Below are positions 36,501 through 43,392 of a stretch of 64,000 nucleotides of DNA, in pieces. Positions within the stretch are counted from its first letter, which is position 1; each line of letters starts with the position of its first letter. Under the pieces are notes generated by a model. It worked only from the letters and a program-made list of their open reading frames with translations, was not told the origin of the DNA and did not search any database. The position numbers and the translations under genes were made by a program. Origin of the DNA: Bacteroidia bacterium (GTDB taxonomy: Bacteria > Bacteroidota > Bacteroidia > J057 > JADKCL01); NCBI GenBank assembly GCA_020635905.1, contig JACJYV010000002.1, forward strand, positions 1,240,001 through 1,304,000. The letters are read 5' to 3'.

Positions 36501-37188
36501 CTTTCAGATTCGGGTACGGCTTTCCGGTTGTTTTTTCCTGCCATTTGCTGCCGTCTTTCACCAATCTTTTTCCAGTCAGGAATTCGACAAAGTTTTGGTA
36601 ATGCTCTTTGTACTCGTCAAAGAAGGCTTTGGAAACCGGCTCCACGGCGAAGGCCTTCAGGATGTCGTCGAGGGTGGCGTCACCTGCCTTTGAGATCAGA
36701 GAGAAAAGGCGATCCGCCGGAGTTTTGCAGGTCTCGCTGGGGCCTACCAGGAAAGTGTAGCGGTGGGGATGGGTTTCTTCTTTACTGAATCCTTGTTCAT
36801 CATCCCAACTGGACTTTTTGGATAGAAAAGCCAGGCGCCACTGTGGATTTCCCTCCTGGAAAAAGGCGATGAAAGCTCCATCGGTGACATCCGGAACAAT
36901 TTCGGCTTGAATAAGGTTTCGTAATGACACCCGGTTTCGTGCAAAATTGATGTTTTTGTCTTTTTTTAATTCGACCACAAAAAAAGCAAACTCCCTGTAG
37001 TCCTTTGTAGAAACCGTTCCAATCTTCTTTCCGTCGTTTACGAAAGTTTCGTACGGTTTTGTGTCCTGGTAAATGGGTTCCGGGGCAATGAAAAAATTCC
37101 TCTGCGGAAAGATTGCAGAGATAATTTCACGGAAATTTTCCCCGGAAAATTCCGCCTTCAGTTTACGTTCAAGTTCTCTTTTTTCCAT
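33544..37188 (-). CDS. Eco57I-like adenine-specific DNA methylase / type IIG-like restriction-modification protein
   Basis: 1214 residues. SAM-binding motif I DPAIGSGAF at 489-497, catalytic motif NPPY at 753-756, with a coiled-coil insertion at ~600-720 between them. The C-terminal ~400 residues look like a TaqI/Eco57I target-recognition domain (SHWFGYIYPKNRTKF, SSLFWWFLYNTGD). An N-terminal segment with E73-x-K75 in FVVELKKDK could be a PD-(D/E)XK nuclease remnant. It begins 2 bp after the helicase stop. Role: N6-adenine methylation, possibly also cleavage, with the helicase-nuclease; the recognition sequence is unknown. Confidence 0.85.
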   Translation of the reverse strand: MEKRELERKLKAEFSGENFREIISAIFPQRNFFIAPEPIYQDTKPYETFVNDGKKIGTVSTKDYREFAFFVVELKKDKNINFARNRVSLRNLIQAEIVPDVTDGAFIAFFQEGNPQWRLAFLSKKSSWDDEQGFSKEETHPHRYTFLVGPSETCKTPADRLFSLISKAGDATLDDILKAFAVEPVSKAFFDEYKEHYQNFVEFLTGKRLVKDGSKWQEKTTGKPYPNLKEIFPGTKEESEKGARDFAKKMLGRLVFLYFVQKKGWMQAPIETDPEKKQNLIQAIFDLLSDKENYYKKGLIPLFFYALNQPDRANNEFTLPDGSQTQVPFLNGGLFDMSPVDVRSGVKDLNFPAHYFCNPDYKEQPQSNRTSAQNSRGFLDFLNSYNFTVDEDSPGDHTIAVDPEMLGHIFENLLEDNKEKGAYYTPKRIVHFMCQECLIEHLLTKVEGPEDELRPAISDFIKDQLTGGISQLDIEDEILQALREVKICDPAIGSGAFPMGILQEIFQAVECIWDNKPDSVKDTWQIESDHWQPAKVKLDIIQNSIYGVDIDAGAVDIARLRFWLSLIVDEEEPRPLPNFDYKIVVGNSLLSKFEGEVLEIDWDIQLQSQIHDQLSETAKQINELAKKVKAGLQAVVDKQKEFFNAGLAAKGGISNEIREEKLKLLQAQLTYSKARYQERNPFNSGFFLSKKEEKENDAIEAQLDQYDAQIARCQDLLAKPDQPFQHFDWQLDFPEVMNEMFAEKKGFDIVIANPPYMRVQEITKNFKEDKPFLEAKFEVANKSYDLANIFFELAAKTLSANECQNAFIFPHKFFNAASGESFRDFLIKGKYIDKIAHFGANMVFNDADTYTCIAFFSKRPNEGFLCQKFPFKSDYYALMENEGKYSTILYDQLKIASKLYGTNQWIFFNDSDEYLIFSKIYDDSKKIEDVFEDIFQGIATSKDKLYFLENAVIENGLITGFNVLADKDYTLEADLFKPLLKGRDVHRYKKLETQTYVFFPYLVDGENVKEVSLNELRSNYRRTYDFVIENEDEFKKRESGKAGKMSHWFGYIYPKNRTKFDRDKLSSMEICSDHPNVTLNNSKLYHSTTVYSLIKFPYVDESYEFLGSIINSSLFWWFLYNTGDTLQGDARRMKSNYLNPFPLPKKVSSKTDEIFSQAVNEVMAKKANGRETEVEEHAIDAMVYRLYNLTFEEVKTIDTEFPFSATEYEQIVIS

Positions 37189-37190
37189 GA

Positions 37191-40100
37191 TCAGGAGAAT
37201 GATTCAGATATTATGATCCTTGGCAGGGTTCGTTTGAGTTCCTTTTTGCTTCTGTGTTTGTCGGGTTGTTGTTCCTCATCTTCCATTGAGCCGTTCAAAA
37301 GTGGGTACGCATTCAAAATGTCAATCAGGCGGGCAAAGCTTTCGGCTCGCTTAAGATTTTCCTTCTGGACTTGTTTGATCAGTTGATTGACTTGTCTGGG
37401 CAATTTCTGGAATTTTCCTTTACGTATGGCAGCCTTTGCTGCAATTAATATTTCTTTTTCCATTTCGTTGGCGAATTCATGGCGAAAAGCATTACCGATG
37501 AAGGAAATCGCCCGGGAATCGTTGGGGCCTAATTGAACTGATATCTTTTCGCCCAATGCTTTGAGGCCTTCCTCCCGCTTGAACTGATCAACTGCAATGT
37601 TGATGTGTTCGTGGTGTTTGGGGTGCAGGGGGACGGATCGTTCGGTAATATGGGCTTCAAATTTCTGAGCGGCCTCTACAAAGGTGAGTTCCTCGAAGCG
37701 GCTATCGGGGAATATATAGAAAAAGCTGTCCCGTTTCAGGTTTTTCACGAATGAAATGGTTCCACCCTTCTGGATTTTGTCCTTTCGGCCACACCTGGCC
37801 CTGAGGGGAACCTGGTCTTTGATTCGTTTGAATTCGTCAGGATTTTCCTCTCTGAACCTACGCAGAAACTGAAGGTAAACCAATCGCTCGTCGCGCTCCT
37901 CCTCGGGCACTTTTTCGAAAAGTCCATAGGAGTCAAATTCCTCTTCCTGGGAATATATCTGGCTGTCTTCTCCCAGAGCTGAATGAAAAGCCTGCAACTT
38001 CATGTAGGCCTTTTTGTTGAGCTCGATCTCATTGTCTGCCTGAAGGGTGGGAAAGAAATTATAGATGTATATTTTATCGGATTCGGTCCCAATTCGGTTA
38101 ACCCTTCCTATTCGCTGCATGAGTCGGGTTGCATTCCAGGGGATATCATAGTTGAGGATAACATTGGCCCGGTGCATGTTTACCCCTTCAGCCAGGACTT
38201 CGGTGGTAATAATGATGTCGTAGTCATTTTTTTGACTGGCCAGGGCCCGGTTGGCGTCGAAATTGTAGGCAACATCGTCGGCCTTGTCTTTTTGATTAGA
38301 GCTGTTGACCGAAAGCACCCGGTCAAATCCGTCCTCTGCCAACCTTTCAGACAGGTAATCTGTGGTTTCCTTGGATTCAGAAAAAATGACCAATTTCCCT
38401 TTATCATTAATGGATGGCTCCAACAACTCTGTTTTCAATCGCTTTACAAATTCATCGTACTTGGGATCGCAGGTGACTCGGTCCCATTTCGCAACCAGGT
38501 CCACCAAAATCCTTTGGTCATTATACATCCCATCTATGAACTCCTGATCAAAGTCATCTTTCGCAAAAGCCTGGATGATATCCGGGTCATTCATTTCGAT
38601 CAGCAATTGCTCAAGCTCGTCTTCGTTGTTCTCCATGATAAACTCTGTGACCTTCAATTTTGGGGCGATGAATACCCGGTCGCTTTCCAGCATTTTGATC
38701 ATGGCGGTATTTGCATTCAAATACCTTTTCAGGCTCATTTTGAAAGCATGGAAGCTGCTGTCGATCCGTTTTACGAGCAGAGTTTTCATGATCATGGCCA
38801 GGGAATGGGAAATCACTTCTGCTCTTCGGTTGAAGAATTTATCCTGGACGGATTTAGGCAGGAACCTGATGGCCTGGTAGCGGTAATATTTGATTCCGGT
38901 TTGAGTATCCTTGATTAGCTCGAGGGATTGATCATAAAGCTCATTTAATTCATCATCCAGTTGATACAAAATCTGTTTGGGGGGGATGATATCCGGAAAC
39001 TTCAGGCCTTGTTCCAGAATATCGGTCCAGTATTCTGGAGTATTTTTAATGTCGGTTCGGGTTCTGCGAACGACAACTGGCTCAAGGACTTTTACCCGGA
39101 TTTCATCGTATATTTTTTTTATCCCAGAGAATATTTCAGCCTGGGGCATGGTTTTACTTTTTTTCAGGCGGTTATATTCGTCAATCAGAGGTCTGAAAAA
39201 ATGCTGCAAGCTTCCCACCTCAAGGGTGGAATGCTTTGAATCCTGAAAAAGGTATAATTGATTTCGTATATCATCCGGTTTATTATTTAGCGGGGTTGCG
39301 GTAACCAGAATCACTTTTTTCAAGTTTGATCCATCCGGCGCCTTTCGCTTTCGTGGGGTTTTGCAAAGTTTCTGCAGTTGGTTGAACCTTTCTGACTCAT
39401 CACTGCGAAACTTGTGAGCTTCATCCACAATGATTAAATCGTAATCCTCAGGATGCCGAATGGTATGGAGGCTTCCATTGGTCACGTATTCCACATTTGG
39501 CACATCGAAATCCCGGATGGTTTTTCGCCAGTTTCGTTCCAAAGGCGGTGGATGGATGATCAGGGTTTTGGTTCGATAGCCGTTTGAGTAATAGAATTTT
39601 TTGGCGATTTGGGTGGCCACGATGGTTTTTCCAAGGCCCACCACGTCTGCCAGAATAAAACCGTTGTGTTTCCTCAGTTTATTGTAACCGTCATTTACTG
39701 CATCGACCTGGTAGCGAAGTCTTTTGTAGCCTCTTGGGACATCTCCAACTGATTCGGGATCATATTCAATACTACTTCCAAAATATTCAGTGAGCAATTT
39801 GATGTAAATCTCAAATGGAGAATATTTATCACTCAGGTACGTTGAGTCCTTCAGCCCTTCCACTTCCCCGGGAATAATTTCAATTGCCTCCTGCCATAAT
39901 TCCTCAAAAGTTTTTAAGGCAAAAGCAACATCGTCAAAATCCCTGAGCTCGACATTAAATTCAAAGTTTTTTTCCAATCCGGCTTCAGATAAATTGGAAG
40001 AGCCCGTGATGACTGAGCCACTGTGGTGTTCATTGAAGTTTTCTGGCCGAAAAATGTAAATTTTGGAATGGAGTTCTTTGCTGGGGTGTGCTTTGATTTT

Positions 40101-40463
40101 GAGTTTTCCGCTAATAATATCTTCTACAAAGCCAATAATGCCCTCCTCCACCTCTTTTTCATAGGACGATTCCTGAATATCTTTATTTAATTCAGATAAA
40201 AATTCTTCCCGGGTAACTTCTGCATTGAAATTAAATTCGAGACCCTTTCTGGCTGCCTCAGAAATCAGGTGATCTACATCTATACCCACCAAAATCCTTA
40301 TCTCTGCCACCTTGTCCAAAAATGGACGTATCCGAAAGTATCCCGACGACCTGAAAAAGCCAACCAATGCATCAAAAAAGTGGACATTTTGGTGCTCAAA
40401 AATCCCCTTGAATTTATTTAAAAGGGTGTTTCTATCTTTGTTGGTAAAAAATTTGGTCGCCAT
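37191..40463 (-). CDS. PLD-nuclease/SF2 helicase fusion
   Basis: 1090 residues from ATG 40463; a GTG 17 codons upstream is possible. Residues ~1-200: phospholipase-D-like nuclease with one HxK half-site (His132/Lys134 in ELHSKIYIF) and GSSN (154-157). Residues ~240-450: helicase N-core with GLGKT (276-280), DEAH (347-350), and motif III-like VTATPLNN. Residues ~640-810: helicase C-core (LVIFSESKETTDYL, TTEVLAEGVNMHRA, RLMQRIGRVNRIG). This domain order is found in restriction- and DISARM-like helicases. First gene of the operon; the promoter should lie in the ~90 bp between it and mnmE. Confidence 0.85.
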   Translation of the reverse strand: MATKFFTNKDRNTLLNKFKGIFEHQNVHFFDALVGFFRSSGYFRIRPFLDKVAEIRILVGIDVDHLISEAARKGLEFNFNAEVTREEFLSELNKDIQESSYEKEVEEGIIGFVEDIISGKLKIKAHPSKELHSKIYIFRPENFNEHHSGSVITGSSNLSEAGLEKNFEFNVELRDFDDVAFALKTFEELWQEAIEIIPGEVEGLKDSTYLSDKYSPFEIYIKLLTEYFGSSIEYDPESVGDVPRGYKRLRYQVDAVNDGYNKLRKHNGFILADVVGLGKTIVATQIAKKFYYSNGYRTKTLIIHPPPLERNWRKTIRDFDVPNVEYVTNGSLHTIRHPEDYDLIIVDEAHKFRSDESERFNQLQKLCKTPRKRKAPDGSNLKKVILVTATPLNNKPDDIRNQLYLFQDSKHSTLEVGSLQHFFRPLIDEYNRLKKSKTMPQAEIFSGIKKIYDEIRVKVLEPVVVRRTRTDIKNTPEYWTDILEQGLKFPDIIPPKQILYQLDDELNELYDQSLELIKDTQTGIKYYRYQAIRFLPKSVQDKFFNRRAEVISHSLAMIMKTLLVKRIDSSFHAFKMSLKRYLNANTAMIKMLESDRVFIAPKLKVTEFIMENNEDELEQLLIEMNDPDIIQAFAKDDFDQEFIDGMYNDQRILVDLVAKWDRVTCDPKYDEFVKRLKTELLEPSINDKGKLVIFSESKETTDYLSERLAEDGFDRVLSVNSSNQKDKADDVAYNFDANRALASQKNDYDIIITTEVLAEGVNMHRANVILNYDIPWNATRLMQRIGRVNRIGTESDKIYIYNFFPTLQADNEIELNKKAYMKLQAFHSALGEDSQIYSQEEEFDSYGLFEKVPEEERDERLVYLQFLRRFREENPDEFKRIKDQVPLRARCGRKDKIQKGGTISFVKNLKRDSFFYIFPDSRFEELTFVEAAQKFEAHITERSVPLHPKHHEHINIAVDQFKREEGLKALGEKISVQLGPNDSRAISFIGNAFRHEFANEMEKEILIAAKAAIRKGKFQKLPRQVNQLIKQVQKENLKRAESFARLIDILNAYPLLNGSMEDEEQQPDKHRSKKELKRTLPRIIISESFS

Positions 40464-40556
40464 TGGGGGTAAATTTACTTTTTTGAAAGGAATAGTTGAG
40501 ACCCAGTTTTTCACAATTCAAAGTAGGAAAAACATATAAAATACATTATTCCCTTC

Positions 40557-41111
40557 CCCTTACTTCCCAATACAAAACTTCGAAAAAATATTCCCCAGCA
40601 CCTCATCCGTAGTAATCTCCCCCGTGATGCTCCCCAAATGGTGGATCGCATGCCGGATGTCAATCGCCACCAACTCCTGACTTAAGCCGGCCAGGATGGC
40701 GTTTTCGGCCTCAGAAAGGGATGCGGTCGCCGCCCGCAGGGCCTGGTAATGCCGCAGGTTGGAAATGATGACGTTCTCTTCCGCGTTCGAACTGCCGACC
40801 CCGGCTTGAAGCAGGGCCGCTTTCAGTTGCTCGATGCCGTTATTTTCTTTGGCGGATATGGCCAATTCGTGGCCGGGGATGGTTTTTTGGAAACGCTCAA
40901 ACAGGTTGTCGTGGAGTTGCCAGGCCTGGTCCCATTTGTTGCCGACCACCAGGATTTCCAGGCCTTCTTTGCGGAGTTTTTCCAGATCGGCTTCCTTTTC
41001 GGCCTGGGGCGTTCCCAGCACGTCATAGACATAAAGCAGGATGCGGGCTTTGCCGATCGACTCCATGGTGCGCTGCACCCCGATCGCTTCGATCTGGTCC
41101 TGGGCCTCGCG
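40557..41111 (-). repeat. 555-bp direct repeat with 20185-20739
   Basis: The 3' 555 bp of mnmE (with the CCCT just past the stop) is repeated at 20185-20739 in the same orientation. The sequence between the repeats is 19.8 kb. The last 18 coding bases read TTTTGTATTGGGAAGTAA in both copies. Confidence 0.9.
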
Positions 41112-41948
41112 GATGCCCGCGGTGTCAATCAGGCGAAATTTCACCCCTTCGATCACCAGCGACTCCTCGATCGTGTCGCGGGTGGTGCCGGGTATGTCCG
41201 AAACGATGGCCCGCTCCTCCTGCAATAGGGTGTTGAGCAGGGTGGATTTACCTGCATTGGGACGGCCCGCGATCACGGTCACGATACCTTCCTTGATCGC
41301 ATTACCCAGACGAAAGGTTTCCGCCAGGCGGGTGGTCATGGCACTGATGCGCTGGATCAGTTGCAGCAACTGCGTGCGGTCTGCGAATTCCACATCTTCC
41401 TCCCCAAAATCCAGTTCAAGTTCGAGCAGGCTGGTGAAATTCAGCAATTCGTGGCGCAATTTGCCAATTTCGTCTGAGACGCCGCCCCGCATCTGCTTGA
41501 AAGCGATCTCGTGGGCTTTGGCGGAAGTAGAGGCGATCAGATCGGCCACGGCCTCGGCCTGGGCCAGGTCCATGGCGCCGTTGAGGAAGGCCCGTTGGGT
41601 AAATTCGCCCGCCAGGGCGGGACGGGCACCTGCCGAGACCAGCAAATTGAGGGCTTCAGCCAGGATATACGGACTGCCATGAAAGGAAATTTCCACTGTA
41701 TCCTCCCGCGTGTAAGACCGTGGACCACGAAACACACTCAGCAAAACCTCGTCCAGCACCTCACCAGAAGGCAGCAGCACCTGGCCAAAATGCAGGGAAT
41801 ACCCGGGAGCATGCAGGATATTTTTGGAAAACACCCCATTCACAATCGCAATGGCTTCGGGACCCGAAATGCGCACCACCCCGATCGCCCCCGACCCCGC
41901 CGGGGTGGACAGCGCCACAATGGTATCCTCATGTGCTTGTCTGGACAT
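40560..41948 (-). CDS. mnmE: tRNA modification GTPase MnmE
   Basis: 462 residues, full length. N-terminal formyl-tetrahydrofolate-binding/dimerisation domain (DTIVALSTPAGSGAIGVVRI), helical domain, inserted G domain with P-loop GRPNAGKS (228-235), GTTRDTI (254-260), DTAG (275-278) and NKWD, and the C-terminal catalytic CIGK (459-462). With MnmG it installs the 5-substituent on U34 of several tRNAs. Conserved core gene. The last ~40% is duplicated 20 kb away, so the present gene may be a hybrid whose 3' end came with the adjoining island. Confidence 0.97.
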   Translation of the reverse strand: MSRQAHEDTIVALSTPAGSGAIGVVRISGPEAIAIVNGVFSKNILHAPGYSLHFGQVLLPSGEVLDEVLLSVFRGPRSYTREDTVEISFHGSPYILAEALNLLVSAGARPALAGEFTQRAFLNGAMDLAQAEAVADLIASTSAKAHEIAFKQMRGGVSDEIGKLRHELLNFTSLLELELDFGEEDVEFADRTQLLQLIQRISAMTTRLAETFRLGNAIKEGIVTVIAGRPNAGKSTLLNTLLQEERAIVSDIPGTTRDTIEESLVIEGVKFRLIDTAGIREAQDQIEAIGVQRTMESIGKARILLYVYDVLGTPQAEKEADLEKLRKEGLEILVVGNKWDQAWQLHDNLFERFQKTIPGHELAISAKENNGIEQLKAALLQAGVGSSNAEENVIISNLRHYQALRAATASLSEAENAILAGLSQELVAIDIRHAIHHLGSITGEITTDEVLGNIFSKFCIGK

Positions 41949-41998
41949 GCCCGCAAATTACGAAATCAGTTTACCGTTTGCTCCTGATAGACATTGAA

Positions 41999-42300
41999 TA
42001 GGCGTCAACTTTGGGGGGATTTTACCACAGAGGACACAGAGATCACAGAGAATCAGTGGTTTATGTTTGTATTTCAAATTAAGAAAATGCAAAATAATTG
42101 AGGACACAGAGTAATTTCGCGGGTATATCTCTTCGAACTCTTCCGTTTAGTGCCCGGAAATGGACAGTTTACGGTTTACCGTTCTGAAGTGGTCAAAAGT
42201 AAGGTCAGGACAGGTCCTGACCGAAAGTTAACGGTTTACGGTTTACAGTTCTGAAGTGGTCAAAAGTAAGGTCAGGATAAATCCTGACCGAAAAAAGCAG
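41999..42300. repeat. ACAGAG-type dispersed repeat plus 67-bp tandem duplication
   Basis: AGGCGTCAACTTTGGGGGG, then TTTTACCACAGAGGACACAG..., with about 140 bp closely resembling 51586-51735 (shared GAATCAGTGGTTTATGTTT and AATGCAAAATAATTGAGGAC). After it, a 67-bp unit (GGTTTAC...GTTCTGAAGTGGTCAAAAG...AGGTCAGGA...TCCTGACC) is present twice (~42164-42230, 42231-42297), each copy holding a TCAGGA/TCCTGA palindrome. Confidence 0.75.
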
Positions 42301-42335
42301 TTTGAATTATTAATCCTGACCGCTCTCAGCTCAAA

Positions 42336-42393
42336 GCGCGGGCCAAAGGGCCCCCCATGTGGTAGCGCGGGCCAAAGGCCCCACTATGTGGAA
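42336..42393. repeat. 29-bp tandem duplication
   Basis: GCGCGGGCCAAAGG...ATGTGG occurs twice with period 29 (42336, 42365). It lies just past the stop of the TPR gene on the opposite strand; no gene here. Confidence 0.6.
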
Positions 42394-42420
42394 GCTCGAA
42401 GCTTGCAGCTCGCAGCTCCC

Positions 42421-43389
42421 TTACCGACAATTCTTCTCAATCAACCCCTCCACTTCGGGCCCATACATCCGCAAAAATCCTTTTTCGCGGGCGGTTTGCA
42501 GGTCCTTGCAGGCATCGTCCATTTTTTTCCAGTCGAGATAGACCAGGGCGCGGTTGCGGTAGGCGTAGCTGTTTTCCGGGTCGAGGTGGATTGACTGATT
42601 GATATCTTTGAGCGCACCGTAATTATCGCCCAGCCTGAATTTGATGTGGCCGCGGTTGCTCCAGGGAAAGGCGGATTTGGGATCCAGGCGAATGATGCGG
42701 TTGAAAATTTCCAGGGCTTTTTCATATTGCTTCAATTCTCCCAGGATGAAAGCGTAATTATTCAGGTATCCTAAATCCTCAGAATAAGCTGCCACCAATT
42801 TTTCCGAATAGGGGAGCGCTTCGGGAAACATATCTTTGAACAGGTAATAGGTACACCAAAGCCGGGCCGTGATCAGGTGATCAGGGTCAACCTGATCGGC
42901 TTCCCGGGCAATTTTTTGAAAAGTATCAAAATCCTTTTCATCATAATACCAGTCAGATTTGGCCAGCAAGCCTTTCAATTTCACTTCTGGATCATCAGAG
43001 GCAATCATTTTGCGACAAAGGGGAAAGGCACGGGCCGTATCACGGAGGTGGAGATATTGCCAGGTCAGTTTGTTTAGAATATTCTGATCCTGAAGGTCGT
43101 TTTGATGAGCTTTTTCCAGCATGGCCCCGATTTCGTCGTTCAGGGTATCCCGTTTATCGCTTCCAGCCCGGAGAGCCATCAGCATTTCAGCCTTTTTCAG
43201 GGGTATTTCTGCATTTTCAGGATGTTTTTCCATCCCTTCATCCAGCAAGGCGAGCGCTTTCTCCACATCCCCTTTCAGGGATTGATCTATGCTCATCATA
43301 ATGAAAAAATCCACAGTTTGGGCCTTGGAAATGCCTTGGGCAAGTCCCAATACCAGGGTCAGGGTGATGATTTTTAAGGTTGTTTTCAT
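42421..43389 (-). CDS. TPR-repeat periplasmic protein
   Basis: 322 residues with signal peptide MKTTLKIITLTLVLGLAQGISKAQ. The rest is all-helical with at least five tetratricopeptide repeats; the clearest are YLNNYAFILGELKQYEKALE, AFPWSNRGHIKFRLGDNYGA and SYAYRNRALVYLDWKKMDDA near 220-300. A scaffold role is likely. It starts 3 bp after the stop of the TraB-domain gene, so the two form an operon, and the partner may be its client. Confidence 0.8.
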   Translation of the reverse strand: MKTTLKIITLTLVLGLAQGISKAQTVDFFIMMSIDQSLKGDVEKALALLDEGMEKHPENAEIPLKKAEMLMALRAGSDKRDTLNDEIGAMLEKAHQNDLQDQNILNKLTWQYLHLRDTARAFPLCRKMIASDDPEVKLKGLLAKSDWYYDEKDFDTFQKIAREADQVDPDHLITARLWCTYYLFKDMFPEALPYSEKLVAAYSEDLGYLNNYAFILGELKQYEKALEIFNRIIRLDPKSAFPWSNRGHIKFRLGDNYGALKDINQSIHLDPENSYAYRNRALVYLDWKKMDDACKDLQTAREKGFLRMYGPEVEGLIEKNCR

Positions 43390-43392
43390 GGG

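Noticed and set aside
29852..40463. Complete DISARM or BREX system
   Set aside because: A PLD-helicase and a large adenine methylase are present, but DrmA/DrmB (DISARM) and PglZ/BrxC (BREX) are absent in the window.
20740..40559. Integrase gene for the mnmE-bounded island
   Set aside because: No tyrosine or serine recombinase was found in any reading frame of the segment; only IS transposases are present.
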